Source: Paraburkholderia ginsengiterrae (GTDB lineage Bacteria; Pseudomonadota; Gammaproteobacteria; Burkholderiales; Burkholderiaceae). From it: DNA of 64,000 bases. Of the stretch, positions 38,503 to 49,774 are shown piece by piece. Within the stretch, counting starts at the first letter, position 1, and the number at the start of each line of letters is the position of its first letter. A program made the translations under genes and the position numbers. The notes beneath the pieces were generated by a model that worked only from the letters and a program-made list of their open reading frames with translations, ran no database searches and had not been told where the DNA came from. The DNA is taken from NCBI RefSeq assembly GCF_001645125.1, contig NZ_LXKA01000065.1, positions 100,411 through 164,410 of the forward strand, written 5' to 3'.

Positions 38503-39309
38503 TTATTCTCCAGTCTTCCCGTCGCCGCCGGCACCGCCAGCACGACGAGGAGCGCCACGGCGTGCACCTGCCGGGCCACCACCTTCACCATCGCGACGCG
38601 GACGGCGATCGCCACCCGGACGTGCGTTGCGGCGCGGACGCTTTTCTTCGGCGACTTCTTCAACCACCGGTGCGTCGTTGCGGCCAAGCGTGTCGCCCTT
38701 GTAGACCCACACCTTCACGCCGATGATGCCGTACGTCGTCTTTGCTTCCGACGTTGCGTAGTCGATATCGGCACGCAGCGTATGAAGGGGTACGCGACCT
38801 TCGCGATACCATTCCGTACGAGCGATTTCGATACCGTTCAGGCGGCCAGCGCTCATGATCTTGATGCCTTGAGCACCCAGACGCATGGCGTTTTGCATCG
38901 CACGCTTCATCGCGCGGCGGAACATGATCCGGCGCTCGAGCTGTTGCGTGATCGAATCGGCGATCAGTTGCGCATCCGTTTCCGGCTTGCGGATTTCTTC
39001 GATGTTGACGTGAACCGGAACGCCCATGCGCTTTTGCAGCTCGGACTTCAGCAGTTCGATGTCTTCACCCTTCTTGCCGATCACGACACCCGGACGCGAG
39101 CTGAAAATCGTGATGCGGGCGTTCTTTGCAGGACGCTCGATCACAACGCGGCCGACGGACGCGTTCTTCAGCTTCTTCTTCAGGTATTCACGAACACCGA
39201 TGTCTTCCTGCAACATCGCCGCGAAATTGTTGTTGTTCGCGTACCAACGCGAAGCCCAATTGCGGCTGACGGCCAAACGGAAGCCAGTCGGATGAATTTT
39301 CTGTCCCAT
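38503..39309 (-). CDS. rpsC: 30S ribosomal protein S3
   Basis: A 268-residue S3 at the mRNA entry site. It has [20 protein letters not shown], the KH domain with [20 protein letters not shown], and [26 protein letters not shown]. After residue about 215 it has a long Arg/Gly-rich disordered tail ([20 protein letters not shown] region), longer than E. coli S3 (233) and typical of Burkholderia. Confidence 0.98.
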
Positions 39310-39320
39310 CGTATGACCCC

Positions 39321-39650
39321 TTAATTCCCGACCGTCACAGTGATGTGACAGGATTGCTTCTCGATACGGTTACCGCGGCCTTTAGCGCGCGCAGTAAAAC
39401 GCTTGAGCGATGCAGCCTTGTCGATGTAGATGCTCGTGATCTTGAGCTCATCGATATCGGCGCCTTCGTTATGCTCCGCATTCGCGATCGCCGACAGCAC
39501 GACCTTTTTCACGATTCCCGCAGCCTTCTTCGGCGAGAACGTCAGAACGTTCAACGCCTTGTCGACCGGCAAACCGCGGATCTGGTCAGCCACAAGGCGC
39601 GTTTTCTGCGCCGAGATGCGGGCACCGCGATGAATTGCTTTGACTTCCAT
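39321..39650 (-). CDS. rplV: 50S ribosomal protein L22
   Basis: A 109-residue L22 lining the exit tunnel. It has [20 protein letters not shown] and the tunnel beta-hairpin ending [15 protein letters not shown]. Start 39650 is six bases after GGGG. The adjacent ATG at 39653 is an alternative; the longer upstream extension overlaps rpsS and is not real. Confidence 0.97.
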   Translation of the reverse strand: MEVKAIHRGARISAQKTRLVADQIRGLPVDKALNVLTFSPKKAAGIVKKVVLSAIANAEHNEGADIDELKITSIYIDKAASLKRFTARAKGRGNRIEKQSCHITVTVGN

Positions 39651-39660
39651 CATGAGCCCC

Positions 39661-39936
39661 TTATTTCTTAGCCTTCTTGTCGGCTGCATGACCCTTGAAC
39701 GTACGGGTCAGTGCGAACTCGCCAAGCTTGTGGCCGACCATGTTTTCCGAGATGTACACCGGAACGTGTTGACGGCCGTTGTGAACGGCGATCGTCAGAC
39801 CGATGAAATCCGGGAGGATTGTCGAGCGACGCGACCAGGTTTTGATCGGCTTCTTATCCCGCGAAGCTGCTGCCGCCTCAACTTTCTTCAGCAAATGGGC
39901 GTCGCAGAACGGACCTTTTTTTACAGAACGTGCCAT
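39661..39936 (-). CDS. rpsS: 30S ribosomal protein S19
   Basis: A 91-residue S19 of the 30S head: [40 protein letters not shown] and [20 protein letters not shown]. It lies ten bases after rplB. Confidence 0.98.
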
Positions 39937-39946
39937 TGCCTACTCC

Positions 39947-40774
39947 TTAACGCTTGTGACGGCGCTGGACGATCATGCTCGTCGTGCGCTTGTTGCTGCG
40001 GGTGCGATAACCCTTAGCAGGCGTGCCCCACGGGCTCACCGGATCGCGACCTGCAGCCGTCTTGCCTTCACCACCACCGTGCGGGTGATCGACCGGGTTC
40101 ATTGCAACGCCACGCACCGTCGGGCGGATGCCGCGCCAGCGGTTCGCACCAGCCTTACCGATTTGACGGAGGCTATGCTCTTCGTTGCCAACTTCACCAA
40201 TCGTCGCGCGGCACTCAACGTGAACGCGGCGGATTTCACCCGAGCGCAGGCGGACCTGTGCGTAGATGCCTTCACGAGCCAGCAGCATCGCCGACGTACC
40301 AGCCGAACGCGCCATTTGCGCGCCCTTGCCCGGCAGCATTTCGATGCAGTGAATCGTCGTACCGACCGGAATGTTGCGGATCGGCAGTGCGTTACCTGCG
40401 CGGATCGGCGCTTCCGAACCCGACATCAGCTGCTGACCGACGGTGACACCCTTCGGAGCAATGATGTAACGGCGTTCGCCGTCTGCGTACAGAACCAGCG
40501 CGATGTTCGCGCTACGGTTCGGGTCGTACTCGAGACGCTCGACCTTCGCTGCGATGCCGTCCTTGTTGCGACGGAAATCGACGACACGGTAATGATGCTT
40601 GTGACCACCGCCCTTATGACGCGTGGTGATGTGGCCGTTGTTGTTACGGCCGGCGGTCGAGGATTGCGAATCGACGAGCGGTGCGAACGGCTTGCCCTTA
40701 TGCAGATCCTTGTTGACCACCTTGACCATCGCACGGCGACCCGGCGAAGTCGGCTTAACTTTAACGATTGCCAT
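39947..40774 (-). CDS. rplB: 50S ribosomal protein L2
   Basis: A 275-residue L2 beside the peptidyl transferase centre. It has [20 protein letters not shown], the OB and SH3-like domains, and the conserved [16 protein letters not shown] loop with its essential histidine, then [20 protein letters not shown]. Confidence 0.98.
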   Translation of the reverse strand: MAIVKVKPTSPGRRAMVKVVNKDLHKGKPFAPLVDSQSSTAGRNNNGHITTRHKGGGHKHHYRVVDFRRNKDGIAAKVERLEYDPNRSANIALVLYADGERRYIIAPKGVTVGQQLMSGSEAPIRAGNALPIRNIPVGTTIHCIEMLPGKGAQMARSAGTSAMLLAREGIYAQVRLRSGEIRRVHVECRATIGEVGNEEHSLRQIGKAGANRWRGIRPTVRGVAMNPVDHPHGGGEGKTAAGRDPVSPWGTPAKGYRTRSNKRTTSMIVQRRHKR

Positions 40775-40776
40775 AA

Positions 40777-41091
40777 TTACTTGGCCTCCGCTTCAAAGTT
40801 GATTTCCTGGCCGGGCTTCAGGCAGACGTACGCTTTCTTCACGTCTTTGCGCTTGCCCATGAAGCGGCCAAAGCGCTTGGCTTTGCCCTTCGAGACCAGC
40901 ACGTTGACGGAATTGACTTCCACCTTGAACAGCAGCTCGACTGCAGCTTTCACTTCCTGCTTCGTGGCATCGGGCGCGACTTCGAACACAACCTGTTCGT
41001 TCTTGTCGGCCACCAGCGTCGCCTTTTCGGAGATCACCGGCGCGAGCAGGACCTGCATCAAACGATGATCGTTCTTGCGAATCTCGCTCAT
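40777..41091 (-). CDS. rplW: 50S ribosomal protein L23
   Basis: A 104-residue L23, the docking site for trigger factor and SRP at the tunnel exit. It has [20 protein letters not shown] and [20 protein letters not shown]. Its ATG overlaps the rplD stop by four bases, indicating coupling. Confidence 0.98.
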   Translation of the reverse strand: MSEIRKNDHRLMQVLLAPVISEKATLVADKNEQVVFEVAPDATKQEVKAAVELLFKVEVNSVNVLVSKGKAKRFGRFMGKRKDVKKAYVCLKPGQEINFEAEAK

Positions 41092-41708
41092 GACAGCAAC
41101 TCCTCGATCTGGGCGACCGCAGCCTTCGTGATCAGGACCTTCTTGAAGTAGATCAGCGACAGCGGGTCGGCGTAACGCGGCTCGACAACCGCCACGTGGG
41201 CGAGGTTGCGTGACGCGAGGTACAGGTTTTCGTCAACCGTGTCGGTAATCACCAGCACGGAGTCGAGACCCATCGCCTTGAATTTTTCGGCCAACAGCTT
41301 CGTCTTCGGCGCTTCGAGCGTCAGCTCGTCGACCACCGAGATGCGGCCTTCGCGGGCCAGCTGCGAGAAGATCGAGCAGAGACCTGCGCGATGCATCTTC
41401 TTGTTGACCTTGTGCGAAAAGTTTTCTTCCGGCGAATTCGGGAAGAGCCGGCCACCGCCGCGCCACAGCGGGCTCGACGACATACCGGCACGGGCGCGGC
41501 CCGTACCCTTCTGGCGCCACGGCTTCTTGGTCGTGTGCTTGACTTGCTCACGGTCCTTCTGCGCGCGGTTGCCGCTACGGGCATTCGCTTGATACGCCAC
41601 CACGACCTGGTGAATCAGGGCTTCGTTGTAATCGCGACCGAACACTACGTCCGACGCGCTAACGCCTGCACCTTCCTGACCATTGGCATTCAGGAGCTTA
41701 AGTTCCAT
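41088..41708 (-). CDS. rplD: 50S ribosomal protein L4
   Basis: A 206-residue L4. It has [20 protein letters not shown], the tunnel loop [20 protein letters not shown] and [17 protein letters not shown]. In E. coli L4 represses the S10 operon by transcription and translation control. Here its own gene overlaps the rplC stop by one base (TAATG), and a structured leader lies before rplC. Confidence 0.98.
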   Translation of the reverse strand: MELKLLNANGQEGAGVSASDVVFGRDYNEALIHQVVVAYQANARSGNRAQKDREQVKHTTKKPWRQKGTGRARAGMSSSPLWRGGGRLFPNSPEENFSHKVNKKMHRAGLCSIFSQLAREGRISVVDELTLEAPKTKLLAEKFKAMGLDSVLVITDTVDENLYLASRNLAHVAVVEPRYADPLSLIYFKKVLITKAAVAQIEELLS

Positions 41709-42367
41709 TATTTCGCTCCTTTCACGGCACGCGTCTTCACGGCCGGCGTAACGAATACCTTGCCACCCTTCGCACCCGGAACGGCGCCCTTGACCAGCAA
41801 CAGCTTGCGGTCAGCGTCGATACGAGCGATTTCGAGGTTTTGCACCGTTACCGTTTCGTCACCCATGTGACCGGTCATGCGCTTACCCGGGAAAACACGA
41901 CCCGGATCCTGCGCCATACCGATCGAGCCCGGCACGTTGTGCGAGCGCGAGTTACCGTGCGATGCACGGCCGGATGCGAAGTTGTAACGCTTGATGGTAC
42001 CGGCGTAGCCCTTACCGATCGACACGCCTTGCACGTCGACCTTCTGGCCTACTTCGAACAGGTCGGGACCGACCACGGCGCCGTTCGACAACTCGGCAAC
42101 CTTGGCAGCATCGATCTGGAATTCTTTGAGGATTTCACCGGCTTGAACACCGGCTTTGGCGAGATGACCGGCCAACGGCTTCGTCACGCGCGATGCACGG
42201 CGCGTACCGAATGCAACCTGCACGGCGGTGTAGCCGTCGGTTTCAACAGTCTTGATCTGCGTCACGCGGTTGTCGGACACGTCCAGCACGGTAACGGGAA
42301 TCGAATCCCCTTCTGCCGTGAAGATACGGGTCATGCCAACCTTGCGACCTACGAGTCCAAGGCTCAT
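41708..42367 (-). CDS. rplC: 50S ribosomal protein L3
   Basis: A 219-residue L3, an early assembly protein reaching the peptidyl transferase centre. It has [20 protein letters not shown] and [20 protein letters not shown], the methylation-target region. Start 42367 is six bases after GGAG. It follows the internal promoter at 42490-42518. Confidence 0.98.
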   Translation of the reverse strand: MSLGLVGRKVGMTRIFTAEGDSIPVTVLDVSDNRVTQIKTVETDGYTAVQVAFGTRRASRVTKPLAGHLAKAGVQAGEILKEFQIDAAKVAELSNGAVVGPDLFEVGQKVDVQGVSIGKGYAGTIKRYNFASGRASHGNSRSHNVPGSIGMAQDPGRVFPGKRMTGHMGDETVTVQNLEIARIDADRKLLLVKGAVPGAKGGKVFVTPAVKTRAVKGAK

Positions 42368-42482
42368 CGTTTTCTCCATTCCCGACTGCGATTGGTCGGG
42401 GCTAATTTACAAAATGCCGGTGCCGTTTCGGGCATGAATGCATGCTGCAGCACACCGGCTTTTTTGCGCAAATGCGCGAAAA
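42368..42482 (-). promoter_or_regulatory. Structured 5' leader of the rplC transcript
   Basis: Between the predicted promoter and rplC there are about 115 bases with two nested-scale hairpins: GCCGGTG / CACCGGC (42416-42422 with 42453-42459) and CCCGAC / GTCGGG (42381-42386 with 42395-42400), the latter just before the ribosome site. A regulatory role, for example in L4 feedback, is inference. Confidence 0.4.
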
Positions 42483-42489
42483 GCCTTGC

Positions 42490-42518
42490 ATTATAGCGAG
42501 GCTTTTCGTTTTTCGCAA
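42490..42518 (-). promoter_or_regulatory. Sigma70-type promoter between rpsJ and rplC
   Basis: On the minus strand TTGCGA (42513-42518), an exact 17-base spacer and a perfect TATAAT (42490-42495). The start would fall near 42483, so rplC and the rest of the S10 unit can be transcribed without rpsJ. Confidence 0.7.
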
Positions 42519-42568
42519 GCAATCAAAGACTTAGCGTTGCCCTGCACACCGGACAACCTCTGAAAGCC

Positions 42569-42880
42569 TTATTGCAGCTTGATTTCCACGTCCACGCCAG
42601 CCGGCAGGTCCAGCTTCATCAGTGCGTCAACAGTCTTGTCCGTCGGATCGACGATGTCCATCAGACGTTGGTGCGTACGGATTTCGAGCTGATCGCGCGA
42701 CGTCTTGTTGACGTGCGGCGAACGCAGGATGTCGAAACGTTGAATGCGGGTCGGCAGGGGCACCGGACCACGAACGATTGCGCCAGTCCGCTTTGCCGTG
42801 TCGACGATTTCAGCAGCCGATTGATCGATCAGGCGATAGTCGAAAGCCTTCAGGCGAATACGGATTTTCTGGTTCTGCAT
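42569..42880 (-). CDS. rpsJ: 30S ribosomal protein S10 (NusE)
   Basis: A 103-residue S10, a 30S head protein that also acts as NusE in antitermination. It has [40 protein letters not shown] and [18 protein letters not shown]. Start 42880; the frame is open upstream without homology. It lies 130 bases after tuf and 201 bases before rplC, so it is detached from the rest of the S10 unit. Confidence 0.98.
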   Translation of the reverse strand: MQNQKIRIRLKAFDYRLIDQSAAEIVDTAKRTGAIVRGPVPLPTRIQRFDILRSPHVNKTSRDQLEIRTHQRLMDIVDPTDKTVDALMKLDLPAGVDVEIKLQ

Positions 42881-42924
42881 GACAATTCCTTGGAAAAGAG
42901 CGAGGCGGCGTTGCGCCACCAGAC

Positions 42925-42972
42925 AATAAAAGAACGTAGAGCCGGACGCCCGCTGGGGGCTAGCGCCCGGCT
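42925..42972 (-). other. Hairpin in the tuf-rpsJ spacer
   Basis: Stem AGCCGG / CCGGCT (42940-42945 with 42967-42972) encloses a GC-rich loop and is followed on the minus strand by CTACGTTCTTTT. It may be an attenuator or partial terminator between the str-type genes and rpsJ. Confidence 0.4.
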
Positions 42973-43010
42973 CCGGGCACCACTTACAGCAAATACGTCA
43001 ATCCGCGATT

Positions 43011-44201
43011 TTACTCGAGAATCTTGGCAACCACACCTGCGCCGACCGTACGGCCTCCTTCGCGGATTGCGAAGCGCAGACCTTCTTCCATCGCGATCGG
43101 GTTGATCAGCTTCACCGTGATCGACACGTTGTCGCCCGGCATGACCATTTCCTTGTCCTTCGGCAACTCGATCGAGCCCGTCACGTCCGTCGTACGGAAG
43201 TAGAACTGCGGACGGTAGTTGTTGAAGAACGGCGTGTGACGGCCACCTTCGTCCTTGCTCAGCACGTACACTTCAGCCGTGAAGTGCGTGTGCGGGTTGA
43301 TCGAACCCGGCTTCGCCAGAACCTGGCCACGCTCCACGTCTTCACGCTTCGTGCCGCGCAGCAGGATACCCACGTTGTCGCCTGCCTGACCCTGGTCGAG
43401 CAGCTTGCGGAACATTTCCACGCCCGTGCAGGTCGTCTTCACCGTCGGCTTGATACCGACGATTTCGATTTCCTCGCCGACCTTCACGACGCCGCGCTCA
43501 ACGCGACCCGTCACCACCGTGCCGCGACCCGAGATCGAGAACACGTCTTCCACCGGCATCAGGAATGCGCCGTCAACTGCGCGCTCCGGCGTCGGGATGT
43601 ACGTGTCCAGCGCGTCGGCCAGGTTCATGATCGCCACTTCGCCCAGCTCGCCCTTGTCGCCTTCCAGCGCCAGTTTGGCCGAGCCCTTGATGATCGGCGT
43701 GTCGTCGCCCGGGAAGTCGTACTTCGACAGAAGTTCGCGAACTTCCATCTCGACCAGCTCCAGCAGCTCAGCGTCGTCCACCATGTCGCACTTGTTCAGG
43801 AACACGATGATGTACGGAACGCCAACCTGGCGCGCCAGCAGGATGTGCTCACGCGTTTGCGGCATCGGGCCGTCGGCGGCCGAGCACACCAGGATTGCGC
43901 CGTCCATCTGCGCTGCGCCCGTGATCATGTTCTTCACATAGTCAGCGTGGCCCGGGCAGTCAACGTGTGCGTAGTGGCGGTTAGCCGTTTCGTACTCGAC
44001 GTGTGCCGTGTTGATCGTAATGCCACGTGCCTTCTCTTCCGGCGCCGCGTCGATCTGGTCGTATGCCTTCGCTTCGCCGCCAAACTTCTGCGTCAGAACC
44101 GTCGTGATCGCTGCCGTCAGCGTGGTCTTGCCGTGGTCAACGTGACCGATCGTGCCGACGTTCACGTGCGGCTTGGTCCGTTCGAATTTACCTTTAGCCA
44201 T
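43011..44201 (-). CDS. tuf: Elongation factor Tu (copy in the str operon)
   Basis: A 396-residue GTPase that brings aminoacyl-tRNA to the ribosome. G1 is GHVDHGKT (19-26), G3 DCPGH, G4 NKCD. Domains II and III follow with [13 protein letters not shown] and [14 protein letters not shown]. The protein is identical to the second copy at 62163-63353. Fourth gene of rpsL-rpsG-fusA-tuf. Confidence 0.99.
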   Translation of the reverse strand: MAKGKFERTKPHVNVGTIGHVDHGKTTLTAAITTVLTQKFGGEAKAYDQIDAAPEEKARGITINTAHVEYETANRHYAHVDCPGHADYVKNMITGAAQMDGAILVCSAADGPMPQTREHILLARQVGVPYIIVFLNKCDMVDDAELLELVEMEVRELLSKYDFPGDDTPIIKGSAKLALEGDKGELGEVAIMNLADALDTYIPTPERAVDGAFLMPVEDVFSISGRGTVVTGRVERGVVKVGEEIEIVGIKPTVKTTCTGVEMFRKLLDQGQAGDNVGILLRGTKREDVERGQVLAKPGSINPHTHFTAEVYVLSKDEGGRHTPFFNNYRPQFYFRTTDVTGSIELPKDKEMVMPGDNVSITVKLINPIAMEEGLRFAIREGGRTVGAGVVAKILE

Positions 44202-44248
44202 GTTTCTCTTCTTTCAAAAAGTTAATCGTTGAATGACTTGCCGCGCGA

Positions 44249-46351
44249 TTACTTCGACTTGGCGTTGATGATCGCTTCCGACACGTTACGCGGTGCTTCG
44301 GAGTAGTGCTTGAACTCCATCGTGTACGTTGCACGACCCTGGCTCAGCGAACGCAGCGAGGTCGAGTAGCCGAACATTTCCGACAACGGGACTTCGGCGC
44401 GAACAATCTTGCCGCCGCCAATCATGTCTTCCATGCCCTGAACAATACCGCGACGGCCCGACAGGTCGCCCATCACGTTGCCCATGTAGTCTTCCGGCGT
44501 TTCGACTTCGACGGCCATCATCGGTTCGAGGATAACCGGCTGCGCCTTGCGCATTGCTTCCTTGAACGCCATCGAGCCGGCCATGCGGAACGCATTTTCG
44601 TTCGAGTCAACGTCGTGGTACGAACCGAACGTCAGGTGAACCTTGACGTCGACGACCGGGAAGCCTGCCAGCACGCCTGCCTTCAGCGTTTCCTGAATAC
44701 CCTTGTCGACCGCCGGGATGTATTCACGCGGAATCACACCACCCTTGATCTCGTCCAGGAACTCGTAGCCCTTGCCCTGCTCATTCGGCTCGAGCGTGAT
44801 GACCGCGTGACCGTACTGGCCGCGACCACCCGACTGCTTGACGAACTTGCCGTCAACGTCTTCCGCCTTGCCGCGAATCGTTTCGCGGTAAGCAACCTGC
44901 GGCTTGCCGACCGTTGCTTCCACGCCGAATTCACGCTTCATACGGTCAACCAGAATTTCGAGGTGGAGCTCGCCCATGCCCGAAATAATGGTCTGGCCCG
45001 ACTCTTCGTCCGTTTGAACGCGGAACGACGGATCTTCCTGTGCCAGGCGGTTCAGCGCCAGGCCCATCTTTTCCTGGTCTGGCTTCGTCTTCGGCTCAAC
45101 AGCCTGCGAAATCACCGGTTCCGGGAAAATCATGCGCTCGAGCACGATCGGGTGTTGCGGATCGCACAGCGTGTCGCCAGTCGTCGCTTCTTTCAAGCCA
45201 ACTGCTGCGGCGATGTCGCCCGCGCGCACTTCCTTGATTTCTTCGCGCTGGTTCGCGTGCATCTGCAGAATACGACCCAGACGCTCCTTCTTGTCCTTCG
45301 TCGCATTCAGCACAGTGTCACCCGAGTTCACGACACCCGAATACACACGGAAGAAGATCAGCTGACCGACGAACGGGTCGGTCATGATCTTGAATGCCAG
45401 CGACGAGAACTTTTCGTCGTCCGACGCACGGCGCTCACCCTTCTCGCCGTTTTCGAGTTCGCCCGTAACCGGCGGAATGTCGATCGGCGACGGCAGGAAG
45501 TCCAGAACGGCGTCGAGCATACGCTGCACGCCCTTGTTCTTGAACGCGGTGCCGCACAGCATCGGCTGGATTTCGCAAGCGATCGTACGGTCGCGCAGGC
45601 CCTTGATGATTTCCGCTTCGGAGAGCTCGCCCTCTTCCAGGTACTTGTTCATCAGCTCTTCGCTCGACTCAGCAGCCGCTTCGATCATCTTCTCGCGCCA
45701 CTCATTGCACGAGTCGACGAGTTCCGCCGGGATTTCTTCGTACGAGAACTTGGTGCCTTGGGACGCGTCGTCCCAAATGATCGCCTTCATCTTCATCAGA
45801 TCGACGACGCCCGTGAAGTTTTCTTCCGCGCCGATAGGCACCACGACCGGAACCGGGTTCGCCTTCAGACGCAGCTTCAGCTGGTCGTACACCTTGAAGA
45901 AGTTCGCGCCGGTACGGTCCATCTTGTTGATGAACGCGAGGCGGGGAACCTTGTACTTGTTAGCTTGACGCCACACGGTTTCCGACTGGGGCTGAACGCC
46001 GCCCACTGCGCAATAAACCATGCACGCGCCGTCGAGGACGCGCATCGAGCGCTCGACTTCAATCGTGAAGTCGACGTGGCCCGGAGTGTCGATGATGTTG
46101 ATGCGGTGCTCAGCGCGGTCGCCGGCCATGCCTTTCCAGAACGCCGTGGTAGCAGCCGACGTGATCGTGATGCCGCGTTCCTGCTCCTGCTCCATCCAGT
46201 CCATGGTGGCAGCGCCGTCGTGAACTTCACCAATCTTGTGGTTCACGCCCGTGTAGAACAGGATGCGCTCGGTCGTCGTCGTTTTGCCGGCGTCGATGTG
46301 AGCGCTAATACCGATGTTACGGTAGCGCTCGATAGGTGTCTTGCGAGCCAC
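44249..46351 (-). CDS. fusA: Elongation factor G
   Basis: A 700-residue translocase GTPase that moves tRNA-mRNA after peptide bond formation and, with RRF, recycles ribosomes. G1 [10 protein letters not shown] (17-26), G2 region [16 protein letters not shown]3 DTPGHVDF, G4 NKMDR. Domain IV begins after [11 protein letters not shown]. Length is normal for EF-G1. It lies between rpsG and tuf. Confidence 0.99.
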   Translation of the reverse strand: MARKTPIERYRNIGISAHIDAGKTTTTERILFYTGVNHKIGEVHDGAATMDWMEQEQERGITITSAATTAFWKGMAGDRAEHRINIIDTPGHVDFTIEVERSMRVLDGACMVYCAVGGVQPQSETVWRQANKYKVPRLAFINKMDRTGANFFKVYDQLKLRLKANPVPVVVPIGAEENFTGVVDLMKMKAIIWDDASQGTKFSYEEIPAELVDSCNEWREKMIEAAAESSEELMNKYLEEGELSEAEIIKGLRDRTIACEIQPMLCGTAFKNKGVQRMLDAVLDFLPSPIDIPPVTGELENGEKGERRASDDEKFSSLAFKIMTDPFVGQLIFFRVYSGVVNSGDTVLNATKDKKERLGRILQMHANQREEIKEVRAGDIAAAVGLKEATTGDTLCDPQHPIVLERMIFPEPVISQAVEPKTKPDQEKMGLALNRLAQEDPSFRVQTDEESGQTIISGMGELHLEILVDRMKREFGVEATVGKPQVAYRETIRGKAEDVDGKFVKQSGGRGQYGHAVITLEPNEQGKGYEFLDEIKGGVIPREYIPAVDKGIQETLKAGVLAGFPVVDVKVHLTFGSYHDVDSNENAFRMAGSMAFKEAMRKAQPVILEPMMAVEVETPEDYMGNVMGDLSGRRGIVQGMEDMIGGGKIVRAEVPLSEMFGYSTSLRSLSQGRATYTMEFKHYSEAPRNVSEAIINAKSK

Positions 46352-46409
46352 TTTGATCCTCTATTGGGATGACGCGATGCGAGAAATACCCATCGCGCTG
46401 TAACACAAA

Positions 46410-46441
46410 CGGGCGAGGCGCTTTGTAAGCGCACCCGCCCG
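46410..46441 (-). promoter_or_regulatory. Hairpin in the rpsG-fusA spacer
   Basis: An outer stem CGGGCG / CGCCCG (46410-46415 with 46436-46441) and an inner stem GCGCTT / AAGCGC (46418-46423 with 46427-46432) make a compact structure in the 132-base spacer. No T-run follows, so a terminator is unlikely; a translation or RNA-processing role is possible. Confidence 0.4.
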
Positions 46442-46483
46442 GAATTTCTTTCCGTTTTTCCGCTAATCCCGGGTTCGGGAGGC

Positions 46484-46954
46484 TTAGAAACGGAAGTGCG
46501 AGAACGCCTTGTTGGCTTCTGCCATCCGGTGAACTTCGTCGCGCTTCTTCATTGCGCCGCCACGGCCTTCGGCCGCTTCGGAGAGTTCACCTGCCAGACG
46601 CAGGGCCATCGACTTCTCGCTGCGCTTCTTCGCGGCTTCACGCAGCCAACGCATCGCCAATGCCATACGACGCGACGGGCGCACTTCGACCGGAACCTGA
46701 TAGTTCGCACCACCAACGCGGCGGCTCTTCACTTCGACCACCGGCTTGACGTTGTTGAGCGCTACCGTGAACACTTCCAGCGGGTCCTTGCCACCCTTGG
46801 TCTGGATCTGTTCGAAAGCGCCGTACACAATGCGCTCGGCAACCGACTTCTTGCCGGAGAGCATCAGCACGTTCATGAACTTAGCTACATCAACGTTACC
46901 GAACTTCGGATCCGGCAACACTTCCCGCTTGGGGACTTCGCGACGACGCGGCAT
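46484..46954 (-). CDS. rpsG: 30S ribosomal protein S7
   Basis: A 156-residue S7, the primary assembly protein of the 30S head. It has [40 protein letters not shown] and [20 protein letters not shown]. In E. coli S7 represses the str operon by binding the rpsL-rpsG spacer; the spacer here is 179 bases. The C-terminus ends AFSHFRF. Confidence 0.98.
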   Translation of the reverse strand: MPRRREVPKREVLPDPKFGNVDVAKFMNVLMLSGKKSVAERIVYGAFEQIQTKGGKDPLEVFTVALNNVKPVVEVKSRRVGGANYQVPVEVRPSRRMALAMRWLREAAKKRSEKSMALRLAGELSEAAEGRGGAMKKRDEVHRMAEANKAFSHFRF

Positions 46955-47133
46955 GTTTCTTCCTTTAACTTTTCAGTTGGAGCTATATTTAGCCCCGCGG
47001 CCACCAACTAACCCGATTCATCTCTTACGACTTACCAGCCTGGTCGGGTGACCACTTACTCGACAGCACCGGCGAATCCGGCACCACCGCTAATACCGCC
47101 TTTACAGGCGACCTGAAACGACTGACCGGCTAA

Positions 47134-47514
47134 TTACTTGCCAGCCTTGGCACGCTTCGCACCGTACTTCGAGCGAGCCTGCTTACGATCCTTGACGCCC
47201 TGGGTATCCAGCGAGCCGCGAACCATGTGGTAACGCACACCCGGCAAGTCCTTGACACGGCCGCCGCGAATCAGCACGACCGAGTGTTCCTGCAGGTTGT
47301 GGCCTTCACCACCGATATACGAAATGACTTCGAAGCCGTTCGTCAGGCGCACCTTGGCGACCTTACGGAGTGCCGAGTTCGGCTTCTTCGGCGTCGTGGT
47401 GTACACACGGGTGCACACGCCGCGACGCTGGGGGCAGTCCTGCAAGGCCGGGCTCTTGCTCTTAGTCGTTTCCGACTGGCGGCCTTTGCGAACCAGTTGA
47501 TTGATGGTTGGCAT
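47134..47514 (-). CDS. rpsL: 30S ribosomal protein S12
   Basis: A 126-residue S12 at the decoding centre. It has [37 protein letters not shown] and [18 protein letters not shown]. Lysines at the usual streptomycin positions (PKKPNS, RVKDLPG) are wild type. First gene of rpsL-rpsG-fusA-tuf, preceded by a strong promoter. Confidence 0.98.
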   Translation of the reverse strand: MPTINQLVRKGRQSETTKSKSPALQDCPQRRGVCTRVYTTTPKKPNSALRKVAKVRLTNGFEVISYIGGEGHNLQEHSVVLIRGGRVKDLPGVRYHMVRGSLDTQGVKDRKQARSKYGAKRAKAGK

Positions 47515-47652
47515 TGTTTATTCCTGAAATTGAACAAAATCGACGCATCTGTTTCCGGGCAAAGCAGAAACGACTGCGCATCGAACTCCGGACCTGTCAG
47601 CCAGCGGGCGAATTAACCCCGCGCGCAGGCATTCCAAGAACCGGAACCTAGC

Positions 47653-47682
47653 ATAATATTCCGAAATTACTAAGGGAGTCAA
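47653..47682 (-). promoter_or_regulatory. Promoter of the rpsL operon
   Basis: TTGACT (47677-47682), an 18-base spacer and TATTAT (47653-47658) on the minus strand, about 140 bases before rpsL. A strong sigma70 match in the recQ-rpsL gap. Confidence 0.65.
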
Positions 47683-47724
47683 CAGCTTGCGATGTTTCGC
47701 ACTCCCGCCGGCTGATGAAGGCGT

Positions 47725-49572
47725 TTAGTCCGCGGCGACGACTTCAAGTAATTCGTCGCCGAAACGATCCAGTTTGCGCGCTCCCATGCCGGGGATGCCA
47801 CGCAAATCCTCAATCGAATCGGGGCCATTGCGGGCAATTTCGGCCAACGTCGCGTCGTGAAAGATGACGTACGCCGGCACGCCATCGCTCTTTGCCGTTT
47901 CCGTCCGCCAGGCGCGCAGCCGGTCCCAGCGCGCGCGTTCTCGCGGTCCCATGCCGATAGTCGGGTCGGCGCGCTCGGTCGTGCGACCGGACGACTGGCG
48001 GGTCCTCGTAGGCTTGACGTAGCGGCGCATCGTGACGTTCTGCTCGCCCTTGAGCACCGGCTTGCTGGCTTCGGTCAGAACCAGCGAGCCAAATCCCTCG
48101 TGGTCTACCGTCAGATAGCCGAACGCGACGAGTTGGCGGAACACCGCGCGCCACTCCGGCTCGCCGAGTGCCGCGCCGATTCCGAACGTAGTCAGTTTTT
48201 CATGACCACGCTGCAGGATCTTCTCGCTGCGGTTGCCGCGCAAGATGTCGATCAAGTGGCCGGCGCCAAAATGAAAGCCGCTCGCCCGCTGTGCCCGAAA
48301 CACACAAGACAGCGCCATCTGCGCCTCGCGAGTCGCGTCCCACGTATCTGGCGGCTCCAGACAGTTGTCGCAGTTACCGCATGGCTTGCTCGATTCGCCG
48401 AAATACGCCAGCAACCGTACTCGCCGGCAGGTAGCCGCTTCGCACAGGCCGAGCAGCGCATCCAGCTTGCCAGTCTGAACGCGCTTGTGCGAGTCGTCGG
48501 CGTCGGACTCATCGATCATTTTGCGTTGCTGCACGACGTCGCCGAGGCCGTAGGCCATCCACGCGTTCGCGGGCATGCCGTCACGGCCCGCACGCCCGGT
48601 TTCCTGGTAATACCCTTCCACGCTCTTTGGCAAATCGAGATGCGCCACGAAGCGCACATCGGGTTTGTCGATGCCCATGCCGAACGCAATGGTCGCGCAC
48701 ATCACGATGCCTTCTTCGCGCTGAAACATTTCCTGATGCTTCTGGCGAATTTCGAACTCCATGCCGGCGTGATATGGCAGCGCACGCATGCCCTTCTCTT
48801 TCAGCCACTCCGCCGTCTCTTCGACCTTCCGGCGCGACAGGCAATAGACCACGCCGGCGTCGGTCGTGCCGTCCGGCTTCGAATGCTCCGCGCGGATGAA
48901 ATCCAGTAGTTGCGTGCGCGCGTTGTCCTTTTCGACGATGCGGTAACGAATGTTCGGCCGATCGAAGCTCGATACGAAAATGCGTGCGTCGTCCAGCGCG
49001 AGACGGTGGATGATCTCGTCTCGCGTGATGGCGTCCGCCGTGGCGGTCAGGGCAATGCGCGGGACATTGGGGAAGCGCTCGTGCAGCACCGACAGCTGGA
49101 TATACTCCGGCCGGAAATCGTGCCCCCATTGCGATACGCAATGCGCTTCGTCGATCGCGAACAGGCCGATACGCGTCCGCTCCAGCAACTCCTGGAAACG
49201 GGGCGTCATTAGGCGCTCCGGTGCGACATAGAGCAGATCGATCTCGCCATCGCGCAGCGCTCGTTCGGTCGCCATTGCCTCTGCGCTCGACAGGGTCGAA
49301 TTCAGATACGCGGCGCGCACGCCAACCTCGGTGAGTGCGGCGACCTGGTCCTGCATCAGCGCGATCAGCGGCGAGACGACAATGCCCGTGCCGAAGCCGC
49401 CTTCGCGTCGCACCAGCGACGGAATCTGATAGCACAAGGACTTGCCGCCGCCCGTGGGCATCAGCACGAGACAGTCGCCACCAGCGGAGACGTGCTCGAC
49501 AATTTCGTCCTGCTGTCCTCTGAACGCGGGGTAACCAAAGACTTCGTTGAGGATTTCGAGCGGACGGGACAT
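47725..49572 (-). CDS. recQ: ATP-dependent DNA helicase RecQ
   Basis: A 615-residue 3'-5' DNA helicase of recombination and fork repair. Walker [10 protein letters not shown] (38-46), DEAH (141-144) within [17 protein letters not shown], motif [12 protein letters not shown], a zinc-binding segment in which [12 protein letters not shown] leads to CGNCDNC, a winged helix, and a C-terminal HRDC domain (about 530-610). Length is normal. It stands between the rpoC terminator and the rpsL promoter, so it is probably a separate unit. Confidence 0.97.
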   Translation of the reverse strand: MSRPLEILNEVFGYPAFRGQQDEIVEHVSAGGDCLVLMPTGGGKSLCYQIPSLVRREGGFGTGIVVSPLIALMQDQVAALTEVGVRAAYLNSTLSSAEAMATERALRDGEIDLLYVAPERLMTPRFQELLERTRIGLFAIDEAHCVSQWGHDFRPEYIQLSVLHERFPNVPRIALTATADAITRDEIIHRLALDDARIFVSSFDRPNIRYRIVEKDNARTQLLDFIRAEHSKPDGTTDAGVVYCLSRRKVEETAEWLKEKGMRALPYHAGMEFEIRQKHQEMFQREEGIVMCATIAFGMGIDKPDVRFVAHLDLPKSVEGYYQETGRAGRDGMPANAWMAYGLGDVVQQRKMIDESDADDSHKRVQTGKLDALLGLCEAATCRRVRLLAYFGESSKPCGNCDNCLEPPDTWDATREAQMALSCVFRAQRASGFHFGAGHLIDILRGNRSEKILQRGHEKLTTFGIGAALGEPEWRAVFRQLVAFGYLTVDHEGFGSLVLTEASKPVLKGEQNVTMRRYVKPTRTRQSSGRTTERADPTIGMGPRERARWDRLRAWRTETAKSDGVPAYVIFHDATLAEIARNGPDSIEDLRGIPGMGARKLDRFGDELLEVVAAD

Positions 49573-49702
49573 GAATTTGAGAAAAGCAGCGTAAGGCCGG
49601 TGACACGAATTTTACCAACGCATTCGTGCTGCGCCCGCGCTTTACCGCAACGTTAGCCTTCCGGCCTAGTTACGATGAGCAACGGCGCAAAATCCGTGCA
49701 AA

Positions 49703-49735
49703 TAAAAAAAGCCGCTCAGTCGAAACTGAGCGGCT
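49703..49735 (-). terminator. Terminator after rpoC
   Basis: A 10-bp perfect stem (49711-49720 with 49725-49734, CGAA/TTCG loop) is followed on the minus strand by seven T. It ends the rplKAJL-rpoBC transcription unit. Confidence 0.92.
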
Positions 49736-49774
49736 TCGCTGGCTGGAGCCCCAGGCGGCTTGCGCCGCCGGGAC

